Source of the DNA: Aotearoamyces nothofagi | Taxonomy: Eukaryota; Ascomycota; Leotiomycetes; Leotiales; Tympanidaceae | DNA length: 64,000 nucleotides | Assembly (NCBI GenBank): GCA_015345905.1 | Contig: JADDTR010000017.1 | Span: 186,001 to 250,000 of the forward strand | Direction of reading: 5' to 3' | Shown here: piece after piece, positions 10,267-21,057 of the stretch | How the letters are laid out: each line of letters starts with the position of its first letter | How positions within the stretch are numbered: the first letter of the stretch is position 1 | Notes under the pieces: generated by a model | Told to the model about the DNA's origin: nothing | What the model saw: only the letters and a program-made list of their open reading frames with translations | Database searches by the model: none | Made by a program: the position numbers and the translations under genes

Positions 10267-12132
10267 ATGCCCAGCAAGACACCTCACACGAACGGCACTG
10301 ATCCAGTCGAAAATGGTATCAACGGCAACAAGGACGTTGAGATGAAGGAAGACGCGCCTGCTTCAAAGAAGGGTGGCAAGGGTAAAAAAGTGAAGGAAGG
10401 CGAAGAAGAGATGACAGTGGTTGTACCGCCATCAAAGGGCACTAAGCTGTCAGCACCTCCGCCTTTAGAAGGAGATGGTGATGTAGTTATGGATGACGAG
10501 AAGACTGGAGATGACAAGTCAACTGAGGCGACGGTCGATCCATTCACGAAAGCTGTGTTAGGTTTGTAGCCTCATTTAAATACCACCCTTCCGATCCTTT
10601 GATGCTTACTATGCTTTCTGCAGATATCAAATCCAACTTTGTGCTATTGGAGCGCGCCGTCACACTGTTTGATGCACGATATTCCCTTCGAGCTCTGAGG
10701 TCAATTTCCTCCATTCGCAAACGCCTTAGCCCCGATGTTATTGGGCAAGTCATCATAGAAACATACTCACCAACAAATGAGAGAGCGAAGGCACTGTTGG
10801 CCGTTATCGGCAAGGGCGATGCCTTTAGCAGACAATCAGCCGAAATGGAAATTGATACGGAGTCGAAGACATCATCGAAGTTGGGCGTTAAGAAAGAGTT
10901 GAAGGATCCCATTCCTGAGATTGACATCTTCATTGCCATTCTGATCCAGATACTCTTTCTTGACATTCATGCAAACAAAGAAGGTGCTCAATTCTCAAGC
11001 AATTTAGCTGAGGATATACATGCCCACAACCGCCGTACCTTGGATTCCTTATCTGCTCGTGTGTATTTCTACTACTCTCTCTTTTGCGAGCAGCTAGCGC
11101 CTTTACCACCGTCTCCGAGCTCACCAGTTGTATCCATTCGTCCAACTCTCCTTTCTGCCCTTCGAACGGCTGTCTTACGTAAAGATATCGATACACAATC
11201 TACCGTCATCGTCCTTCTTCTCCGAAATTACCTTGCGACATCCCACATCACCCAAGCCGATCTTCTTATCTCGCACACTAAATTCCCCGAGAATGCATCA
11301 AATAACCAAGTTGCTAGATACCTATATTATCTTGGACGGATTAGAGCCATACAGCTCCGATACACTGAGGCACACGAGCATTTAACAGCTGCTACACGCA
11401 AGGCGCCATCAAGTCCCAGCGCTGCTGGATTCTCGCAGACTGCAACTAAGCTTCTCCTAGTTGTTGAACTACTGATGGGCGATATTCCTGAGCGAGCCAC
11501 ATTCCGCCTAGCCAGTCTAGAACATGCTCTGGCTCCGTATCTGTTACTCGTGCAAGCTGTCCGTGTAGGCAATTTGGAAGACTTTGAAACAGCGATCAAG
11601 CAGCACAGTGAGACATTTAGGCGCGATGGTACCTACACTTTGATCCTTCGTCTACGACAAAACGTTATCAAGACAGGTATTCGCATGATGTCTTTGTCAT
11701 ACTCTCGAATCTCACTCCGGGACATTTGCATACGCCTACATCTCGGGAGTGAAGAATCTGCGGAGTATATCGTTGCCAAAGCTATCAAGGATGGAGTCAT
11801 TGAGGCCTCGCTGGATCGTGAACGTGGCTTTATGAAGAGTAAAGAGGTCGGTGATGTTTATGCTACCAGGGAACCAGGAGAGGCATTCCACGACCGTATC
11901 CGTGCGTGTCTTGCCCTCCACGACGAGAGTGTCAAGGTAATTTACGAAGCCACTTGATAGACTATGTAATTGCTAACCTATATCTCAGGCAATGCGCTTC
12001 CCAATGAACCAACACAGACTTGAGCTCAAGAATGCACAAGAAGCACGTGAGCGCGAGCGCGAAATGGCAAAGGAGATTCAGGATGGTGACCTTGATGAAG
12101 ACGATTTAGGGGGCGAGTTCGAGGGCATGTAG
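10267..12132 (+). CDS. RPN3: 26S proteasome regulatory subunit Rpn3
   Basis: Lid subunit of the 19S regulatory particle (PSMD3 family). Three exons: 10267-10561, 10624-11936 and 11989-12132, with all phases consistent; product 583 residues. The N-terminal 95 residues are charged and low-complexity (KKGGKGKKVKEGEEE), as in fungal orthologues. The body is helical solenoid (ERAVTLFDARYSLRALRS, RYLYYLGRIRAIQLRYTEAHEHLTAA) leading to a PCI domain near residues 350-490 (YSRISLRDICIRLHLGSEESAEYIVAKAIKDGVIEA). The C-terminus after the last intron, AMRFPMNQHRLELKNAQEARERERE and an acidic tail, is diagnostic. Acts in nucleus and cytoplasm. Confidence 0.95.
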
Positions 12133-12707
12133 AGTATGGTGGTTGGTTAATCGGGAGAGATGTACGATGGCACCAGCGATACAGCAGGCATAAGGAGATG
12201 ATGGCGGCGCTTAAGCTTCAAACATTGTATTGCCTGCTATACCGTTCTGCACGCAAATGGTTTTGGGACGAGGAGGAGCTGGCGGACATTCAAGCCGTCC
12301 CTGAGTTCTGATAAACTAGTCTCATACATGCATTCTCGCGCCTAGATGGGCGGGACAGCCTTGTAGTAATGGAATTTAGATATTTCCTTGATGAATATGG
12401 TGATAAAAGTTTATCGATATTAATAGTGACTGTATAACTCAGCTTGTCTGCCCAACTATAACATTAACTCTTAGACATGATAATGCATAGCGTAATGCCT
12501 TCATAGCTGTTCTATAAGAATATTTTTACGAACCAGATAATCTCTCTTGCTGAGTATGCCAAACTCTCTTACGTCAAAACCAAAACGCGGCCGCGTGCGC
12601 ATCGCGTCACCCAATTCTGCACAACTACGATATCGTCATCGCCAGAGAAAGTCTTGAACACAGTTTGTGCCTAGCAGTCTTAGACAGTAAACAACCAGAA
12701 AGTTGTG
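12133..12707. other. Intergenic, nothing recognised
   Basis: RPN3 3' flank and promoter of the acetyltransferase gene. No frame, repeat or RNA gene that I can support. Confidence 0.5.
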
Positions 12708-13809
12708 ATGCCGTCAGCATCGACGGCGCGGCGCTCTTCTCCGACTCCCAGCTCTGCGTCCGCGAGCACCTCAAGCGCCACTACCAAGCAATCAACTTCT
12801 GAGCGCAACATCGACAATGTTGTGTTGGGTGATATTCTCTTCCGCGCCTGGTATCCTAGCTACCATGTGAAGGAGATTGTGGGGCGGGAGATAGTGGATG
12901 GGAAAAAGGGGATGTTGGAGAGGCTGTACGTGTGCAAGCATTGCTTCAAATACTCAAAAGAGCTTATGAGCTTTGTCGCGCATGTGAGGGCGTGTGACAG
13001 AAGGTTGGGAGGGAGCAGAGAACCGGTGCCAGGGAGGAGGATTTATGCGCACCCGAAGGAAGGTAAGTGGAGTGTCTGGGAGGTGGATGGAGAGGTTGAT
13101 ACTGTAAGTGAACTTAATGTTCTTATTTTGGAGTGGAGATGCTGATGTTTGATGCTCGTAGCTGTACTGCCAGAACCTGTCATTATTTGCGAAGCTATTC
13201 TTGGATAATAAGTCTGTATTCTTCGACGTTACCGGCTTCAATTACTTTCTCCTCGTTCATACAGATGTGGCTACGGGTGAACAACAGGTCGTTGGCTTCT
13301 TTAGCAAAGAGAAGATGTCGTGGGATAACAATAACCTGGCTTGCATTCTGATATTCCCGCCATGGCAGCGCAAAGGTCTTGGCTCACTCCTCATTGCTGT
13401 TTCCTACGAGATCTCCCGTCGCGAACAGATTATGGGCGGGCCTGAGAAGCCAATTTCTGATCTTGGGAAACGAGGATATACCAGCTTCTGGAGCGGGGAA
13501 ATTGCGAGATACTTGTTGCTGGTCAAGGATACGGACCGGAAGAAGGGAAAGGGCTTGATTACACTGGAGACCATAAGCCAAGGCACGTGGATTTGCGCCG
13601 ATGATTGCTTGGGTGCACTGAGGGATATGGGAATTGCGGTTGCAGCAGGGAAGGGGAAGGGCGAGGTTCAAAGAGTTAGGATTGATAAGGAGAAGGTAAG
13701 ACAGTGGATGAAGGCGAAAACAGTGGGATTGGACCCGGTCATTGACCCGAAAGGCTTCTTGGAAGGATATGGCTACAAGGAAACTGCTGATGAGGAGATG
13801 GGGGATTGA
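12708..13809 (+). CDS. SAS2: MYST-family histone acetyltransferase, Sas2-like
   Basis: Predicted nuclear lysine acetyltransferase; yeast Sas2 acetylates H4K16 in the SAS complex. Two exons, 12708-13103 and 13162-13809, joined in phase 0; product 347 residues. After a Ser/Thr-rich N-terminus of about 35 residues comes the MYST C2HC finger (CKHC...HVRAC), then LYCQNLSLFAKLFLD across the splice. The catalytic block is NLACILIFPPWQRKGLG: the Cys before the ILIFP strand and the acetyl-CoA loop QRKGLG are intact. GGPEKPISDLG holds the conserved Glu. There is no chromodomain or PHD finger, and the short length fits Sas2 better than Esa1 or Sas3. The start is the ATG at 12708. Confidence 0.9.
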
Positions 13810-14620
13810 AGAAACGATGCTGTCAAGAAACGTTATCTCAAAAAATGGCATCGGCAATCTGTCTAGAGGATAGTACTAAGACTGCCAAAGTGGGAGAAAG
13901 TCGGCCGACAACGGGGGGGGGGGGGAGGAATTGGTCGGTAAGAAGTCATGCACTTCACATCGACCACCGCCAAGTATTCCCCCTAATGTATACCGCCACG
14001 ATGAGGCGCATTTGTGCCACCATCAACCAAAATCGAGGGGGGCGCCAAGCTAGAAGTCTCTTGAGCCCATGCCCATAGAGGATTCATATACACTAGGCTC
14101 ATGGATATCATTAGAATCACTCACATGTCGGGAATTGCATTGCAAGGAGCCTTGAACTATCAACCGTTTCTGTGAATTCTGGGGGCGGAAGCTAGACTTG
14201 TAAAGTGATGCTAGAACTATCTGCTGTATAAATGGCGAGATGCTACAAGATTGGATGACCTCTCATGAAACAGTTTTCCTAATAAATTCTATCCGCACTA
14301 TAAATGGGCTAGACAGTGAATGCAGTTGTATTCTGCTCGCTAGCAAAGTTCTTTTGCTGTATCTGAGACACCTGTTGCGACCGCCGTAGTCATCTTCGCC
14401 GCCTAGAGAGAACCTCGAATATCTAATTCATGCAATCGTTTGTAAAAAGACACTAGGGAGAGTTATCATTGAACGGCAAGAGTGTTTTTTATATCTGACA
14501 GCAAGGGCAAATGGGAAATATAATTCTTGGTTATAGACCAGCTGCAACTTCTGTAACTTAAGTAAGGTAAGGTATCTAGAATATATATCCAAAAATATTC
14601 CTACATGGTTCTTACATGAT
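13810..14620. other. Intergenic between convergent genes, with poly-G tract
   Basis: A run of 13 G bases lies at 13913-13925. The rest is AT-rich with no supported gene; it should hold the 3' UTRs of the acetyltransferase and the minus-strand ATPase. AAGTAAGGTAAGGTATC lies near 14559-14575. Confidence 0.5.
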
Positions 14621-16526
14621 TCATTTATCCTCTTCTTGCTGCTGTACAAGCTCTACTTCCGACGTCTTTCCAACTTGCTTAATCAGATACTTTCCGCCCT
14701 GTACCAAATCCTTCGCTACAATCTCTCTCGTCCTGCCTAGACTCTCAATATCTGATATTCGCTCTAAAGTTGCCTGAAGATGTTCTCTAAAGCCAGGCTC
14801 TGAGCAGATCTCGCGGAACGCTCGTTGCATGGGGACGGAGTCAGCTCGAACCATGGCGGTTGAGGTGATAGTAAAGAGATTGATATGATCATAGGACCGA
14901 ATAAAGTCTGCTCGAGTCATGATCTCGCGAGCTTTGTGGAGGGGGATTTCGGGGAGGATGTGCCCATTTTCGGGATGGTAAGTATCTATCTCTGTTTCTG
15001 CATCAACGAGAGCTTGAGCTAGGACCATGGCTGCAGACTAAGTTAAATGTATTAGAGCAGAGTTTTGTTGGATCATTCAATAGATCACTTACAGCATATT
15101 TTTGCTGATCCATGACATCATCGTCCATTTCAGCACCAAGGATCCAGCACTGATTCAAGAACCACCGCTTCTCTGTGTCTGCAATCATATCGCAAGTCTT
15201 GAGCATATCCTTGGACTTCGCCACGCGATTTAGAAATGTAAGCCTACCACCGACTTTGTCGTAAACTGATGATAGAATATCACTATCAGGCTGCTCACTG
15301 AAGTATTTCGCTCTGTATCTGCGCAAGGATGCAATTGCCTCATTCTTTGGCAGATCTCCAACCGGAAGAACTTCCATCCTTGTTGCCAACTGTTTCAGAC
15401 GTTCGTAGACCCAGTAATCGTCGCTATTAAATATCATGGTAACTAAGTTGCTTGCAGCCCATTGCTCTGCGCGTTGTTGAAGGAGTTCAAGAACGTCTCT
15501 ACCATCTTCGTCATCTCTCAGTAGATGTATCGAGTTGATGATAAGCACCAGTGGCCTTCCAACTCGTTGCCGTCTTTTCAAGGCTACCTTCTCCAACTTA
15601 TTGAGAGCCCGCTCAATATCCAATAGTGCAGTAGTGTCCCTAGGTCCGCGTTCCGAGAAGTATGATCCAATATAATCCTCATGAAATTCAAAATCCAACG
15701 CCTTTCCAAGTCTAATCCTGAAAATCTCCAAATCCGCATGAGCATCAAATAGGCTAACCCCTTCACCATTAACCTTCTGCATCGCATCGAGAAGCATCGA
15801 GCTCTTCCCAGTGCCTTTCTCACCGATCAAAAGATGATAATGCCCACAGTCGGACCCATTGACAATGTTGTCAATAATTTCTTGCTCGTCTCGCACAATC
15901 CAGCGATACGCAGAATCGCTCGGCAATGCAGTCGCTTCCGGAGCCTCCTTACTCAGTGCTGCAAGCACAAGAACAGGATCTCCAGGTTTAAAAGCGTTTT
16001 CCATTTTGTGGAGGACAAGCCATTTGTAGAATCTGTGGTAAGCGAAGCCGCCAAGTGCAAAGCCACCTCCAAATACGATGAGTGAGGCAAACGCAGTTGC
16101 AGCTGCCTCTCCCATTTTTGAGCCCAGTGATGGTCCATCCTGCTGCGAGGATTTCTTGCCATCTCGAGGACCGGATTCAGTATCAGGCTTTGCTAAGGCT
16201 GGTTAGTATCGCCATTTCCAACTAGCACGCAGAATGTGTGCAATATCGCCTTGTTAAAGGGACAGGTAGTCTGATAGGAGCACATTCAAATGGCCAACGT
16301 AGATATCACGTGGCCATGCACGCTGCATGGCGCCGTCTTAAAGATAAGAGGGCGCAGAAATAAGTAGCTCACCTGTTTGTTGAATATCTCTAGCCACGGC
16401 TTGAGCTGAGCTTAGACATCGTGTTTGCTGCAAGAATGCCCGGCGCTCGTGTTGAAGGGTCCAGGTTCTGGCGACGCGTGACGGGGTGCTCAATTGATGC
16501 CGAAAACGGCTTGTTACCATGGTCAT
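14621..16526 (-). CDS. Predicted mitochondrial membrane P-loop (AAA-like) ATPase
   Basis: Exons are 16526-16373, 16192-15093 and 15037-14621; phases agree and the product is 556 residues. The first exon encodes a basic, acid-poor presequence (MTMVTSRFRHQLSTPSRVAR) typical of mitochondrial import. A hydrophobic helix at about residues 83-105 (FASLIVFGGGFALGGFAY) suggests membrane anchoring. Walker A is GEKGTGKSS at about 175. The Walker B-like strand LVLIINSIHLL at about 265-275 has Asn/Ser where Asp/Glu is usual. The C-terminal exon adds a helical lid-like region (MTRADFIRSYDHINLFTIT) and a charged tail. I infer an ORC/STAND-like ATPase of the inner membrane; the exact role is unknown to me. 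Intron 1 has a perfect ACTAAC branch site. Confidence 0.8.
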
Positions 16527-17318
16527 AATCCGGGCCGTGATAGAGATCCCTTAAAAAGGTTATGCTTGTAAATCATTGATACGTGAAAAAATCTGTCATT
16601 GATCAGATCAGACTTAATTTGGTGATGGCCGTCCTTACAAAAAGCGGCTTAGCTACCTTTTAGATACCTGAGGTGCTTCGTTGGTGGTCTTAGAAGGGTC
16701 CGGCAGTTTCTCGGCTGATTCCATTCTAAGCCTCTTTCAACAACACCAACAACCTCACCAGGTCTCCACGTGACCACATCTCCTCGTTTCGCCCAACTCT
16801 CTATTATAAGATAGCACGTCTTATGGCTTCCTATATCCAACATTCCATACTTTGATTCTGTTTCTTTCTAAAATTTACACAAAGCCCCTTACAACAAAAG
16901 GCAGGCATTGATGCAACTATACGCCGATGTTTCCACACGGGTACCTGAGCCATCAGGGCCATTGTTTTCTTTTCGTCCGCATTCTTGTTACTGGTCTTTG
17001 TGGCTCTCTAGGCGGCCAGCTTGTTATGGTAGAACAGGAAGCAGTGATAAGGCTACAGGTGAGCCTTAACATCTTTTAGACCTCGTGACTTTTGTCCACG
17101 TGACTTCACCGTCACATCTGTTTGTTTCGTCACCTTTGTATTCACCGTCACTTCTGTTTTCACCGCCATTGTTGATTTCGCCGTCACATCTGTAAGTCTA
17201 CACAACTTACCTACCTTTTGCAGCATCTGTCTATTATTCCTTTTCATCTCCACAGGGCTCTGACATTATAAAGTTTAAAGTTGTTATAAAGCTGTCACTA
17301 GCAATACTGCTAAGAACC
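16527..17318. other. Intergenic between divergent genes, with 18-bp repeat array
   Basis: Promoter space shared by the ATPase (minus) and the uncharacterised coiled-coil gene (plus). It holds the repeat array listed separately at 17105-17194 and a CACGTGAC site just before it. No gene that I can support. Confidence 0.5.
17105..17194. repeat. Five tandem degenerate 18-bp units upstream of the coiled-coil gene
   Basis: Units of exactly 18 bp begin at 17105, 17123, 17141, 17159 and 17177, with consensus TTCACCGTCACATCTGTT. A weaker copy may precede them at 17087. Four of the five keep GTCAC in register. The minus strand is open through the array and would read six-residue repeats of the type TDVTVK within a 66-codon frame, which I do not consider a gene on its own. 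Confidence 0.85.
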
Positions 17319-20018
17319 ATGTTTGCTATCAACTCTGGTAAGCTCATTGAAATCTACCTTTAACTAACCAAGTGGTCTTTTGCTGATGCTGCTTCACCAC
17401 CTGCAGGACGGAAGGTACCTTCTCTGGACGGCGTCCATAGTTGGTGGAGCAAGGACCCCAAGGGTCGCAAGATAATAACGCAGCTGTCTTCCATAGAAAG
17501 ATATGGTGGCGATCTAAAGGGAAAGGGGGTCAATCGGGTGGATGGGCTATTTGAAGACCCGTTCATTCATGATGGGAGTGATGTGGCGCTTAGCATCCTG
17601 CTAGACATTGACTTTCCTGGGGAGGACATTTCTCTCGGTCGGGACTATGCTGGCATACCAACATCCTTCGTCGAAGGCTTGTGCCTGAATATGATCTTCA
17701 GAGAAGATCTTTCCGAGGTTGACTGGAGTCAAGCTCTTGCGGGGCTTGACTGCCTCAGCAACCTCGAATGTAGTAGGCGATATGCCCTACGAAAGATGGG
17801 AAAGAAGTTTAAGATCGATGAAGAGGGATGGTGCGAGACTCTCTCTAGGGGTGATCAGGATATCCTCCGCCAGATCGAGAAGATGGAAGTAAAAGCTGAG
17901 GAATATTACTCCGTGATATACCTCAACTTGCGGATCTGGGTAAGTCTTGTGGCCATTATCTAACCTTCTTTGTGACTAAAGTGTTTTTAGGTGATGGCGA
18001 ACGAGATTATGAGATCTACCAACCAATTCGACAAAATTGGAGCCATTGCCTTATTGAATACGCTCTATCCTCCGGCATTAAATGAGGAAGATCTCCCAAA
18101 CCCCCGGGTGTCGAAGGAGGAAATGCTCCAAGATCGAAATACCTTCTACAATCAGATCGTAGGCATCGAAACTAAAAGTACCGGTGGCCTCATTAAATAC
18201 ATGACGGAGCTCTCCATACCGTCCGCGCCAACTTATTGGCCAAACTTACACAATACCTTGGGCTCCTACATTAATATAGCTGATATCATGATCAAGCAAG
18301 CTAATCGACTACATAGCCAGGGGTCAATTCAGACTCACAAGGAACCATTCACCAATGCTATGGAGCATTCTGGCGAAACCAATGGCTCATATTTACTTGC
18401 GGAGCCATCCCGTTTAGCCACCGGCGAGGGTTATTCCAACGACACTGTCATTAGGTCACAAAGCCTCGAATCTACACCAACCCGTGGCCGACGTCTAACC
18501 ATTTCTATGGGCACAGAGAACAATAACTGTGCTGGAAACAGTACCACTGAGCAGCCGAAGTTCATCACTCGTGAAGATTACTCGAATATCAGCACTCTAG
18601 CCTCCCCAAAAGATCTAATCACGACACTTGGAAGTCCTCAAGCTAGCAGCCCTGGTACCCATAGCAATTATCGACCGGGATACAATTTCACAGGTGAAGA
18701 TATTGATAGGGCCTTCGAGGAATCTACACCAAAACCATGGTATGCAGATCCTTTGGGCGATCAGACAAGAGAGAATCTGAAAAATACTTTGAGGGAAAAG
18801 CCGTCCTCATATTCTCGTGCATTCTTCAACCCCTTGTCACCTCTCCGTGAGAACAGCAACTCGCCACCTGAGAGGCATCCTGCCGAGCCTAGGTCTTTGC
18901 GTGCGGCCAGTTTCTCGTCACACGAGCTTCAAGCTGGAAAGTCCAATCCTGGGGGCCCAAGTAATATGTCACCATCCGCCACCTCTTCTCCTCCAGAGAT
19001 GTCAGAAGTCCCTAAAGAGCACATTTCTTCCGGCGTCCTCGGTGTCGGAAATCCTAGCCAGAATACCCTCTCTGCTAGGCCTGATAGATTAAGGTGTAAT
19101 ACCATTGACTACAATGACCTTAACAAATCATTGGCGCAACATCATGTTGGGCCTCGACAGCCGAGCGAAGTAGCAGGAGGCTATTCGCAGGGCACTGTGG
19201 CAGAGGCACCAGTGATAAGGAAGAAAATGTCACTCGGTCTATTCTCCAAAAACGCCAAGGAAGAGACGACTGCAGCAGTTGACGTTACATATGACAATAT
19301 AGGGAAGGCAATAATCACAGTCAATCCCAAAGACTTGAAGAAAGGCCTCTTTTCACGCAAGCACGTCGAGCCGCCTTCGTTCCCCGATGAAGAGTACGAG
19401 GTATGGAGACCAAGGCGGGAGGAAGAACTTTGCGAATTATACCAAATGTCCTTGGCGGATAGCTCCTTCTCGATTAGATATAATGCAGAGAAGCGGGAAT
19501 TCGACCGGGAGAATGGGCGCAGACAAGATGAACGCCATCTAGAGATGGAGAAGCGCAGAAAGGAAGAGCAGACCCGTAAGGATGCAGAACATTATGCAGG
19601 GTTGCTCCGACAGCGAGTCGAAGAGGAACAGGCCAAGCTCCATAAGCAAGAAGTCCTCAAAGCTGAACAGAGCGAGGCGACAGCTAGAGCAGGTGCAGGA
19701 TATGAGGACCAGAGAGCTGCGATGGCTCAGCAAGAGCCCGTTGCAGATCTTACAAAGCCCACAACACAGGCAAAGGTTGACGAATATCAAATGAGGCTAT
19801 TGGAGGAATCAACGGTATCAGCTGCGAAGAAGCAATTCCTTGAACAGGAAAAATATGGCCGAAGCAAACGTCACCGCCGCCAATCCTCTGCAGCGTCTGG
19901 AAGTCTGGTTTCCGAAGAGTCAAATCGCAACTCGGTATCGTCCGCAACCCCCAAGAAACCAAAGTCAGCGATAACTAGGCTTTCAGAGACGTTCATTGGC
20001 GTTTATATACATCATTGA
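17319..20018 (+). CDS. Large uncharacterised protein with C-terminal coiled coil
   Basis: Three exons: 17319-17337 (only 19 nt of coding), 17407-17939 and 17991-20018, with consistent phases; 859 residues. The first 280 residues look folded and largely helical (KAEEYYSVIYLNLRIWVMANEIMR, NQFDKIGAIALLNTLYPP, NTLGSYINIADIMIKQANR). Residues 290-560 are Ser/Pro/Asn-rich and probably disordered. Then comes a conserved-looking PKDLKKGLFSRKHVEPPSFPDEEYEVW segment and a long Glu/Lys/Arg/Gln coiled coil at about 680-790. The C-terminus is basic and serine-rich. No enzyme motif, signal peptide or membrane helix is visible. I do not recognise the family; the fold-linker-coil layout suggests a scaffold, which is inference. 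The start rests on the small first exon. Confidence 0.8.
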
Positions 20019-21057
20019 TTCGTCACGATATCGTGGAGGATCGCTAGTTTCTATCCACACTGATTTTTTTTGACAACTGCGAGACATCCTCACAGCACTA
20101 GGGAGAGGCTATGGGCGCTTGACGACGATAAATGAGATGAGGAAAGGAAATGTAAGAAATTGGGAGCTTGCTTGGCTTTCACGATACTTGTGGTCCCTCG
20201 TTGAGCAAGACTCTTTACAGCCCTTGAGGCAAGATATGGAAGCCTGTCATCAGTCAATGAAATGGTGGAAGGGCGTTTAGAAGATTGCGATGCTTGTTTG
20301 TTTTCATAGTACTCACAGTTAGGGTAGGAAACCCTGATGCCATTCGCATTGTTTCATGCTTGCATACGCAGCATTTCAAGTATAGTCAGTAAACGGCATT
20401 CTTGAGTACATCGAATTCTCGAGTCCACTGTCCCTTACGTAGAAACTGTATCGCGAAACCGAAGCTAGACGAATGGAAAGCATTAATGGTTAAATTGGTG
20501 AACACTCCGCGAAGTATCTATGGACTGTTTGCAGACTTGCAGTGAACACCGAACACGACCGGCCTGTCGGGATGCCGCATGGCAGGCATGCAGAGGCCGA
20601 GCTGAAGCACAGACAACGTTACCCCTGAGACCATCCTGCCATCCATTATTGTAGAGCAGCGATGCGAGGATGCCGCTCCTAGAAATTTTAATAACCATGC
20701 AATATGCAACATGCAATATTCCAACTTCCAGCTACCCTACCCTGTTCACCCCTGACACCGGCTCCCATTTCTCCATAACCGGCACTCAATCATTAATTTC
20801 TGTGCGCAGAGCCGGAGCCAGTTTTGACATTGGCGTTTTTTGTCAATACGCCCAGAGTAGACCATTTTCCTCGTCCAGGGGACGTTGGAACAGAGTGGTT
20901 GAGGAACCAAGCGATGTCCCGACGGCATCGAACGCTAGCGAACTCTACGCGATCTTCGAGGCTGCAGCTTTACGAAAGTTCACGAGCAGCCCCAACAGCA
21001 GTTGCTGCACGACAAACACAAGACAACTTCGACTGCTTCTCATTGAACGTCGATACG
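20019..21057. other. Intergenic, nothing recognised
   Basis: 3' flank of the coiled-coil gene and promoter of the Reb1-like gene. Short overlapping frames on both strands show no domain. Confidence 0.5.

Noticed and set aside
13913-13925. Run of 13 G bases as a G-quadruplex or functional element
   Set aside because: A single homopolymer run in intergenic DNA; its length may even be a sequencing artefact.
17053-17253. 66-codon minus-strand frame through the 18-bp repeats
   Set aside because: The frame is a by-product of the 18-bp unit length; no domain or continuing exon seen.
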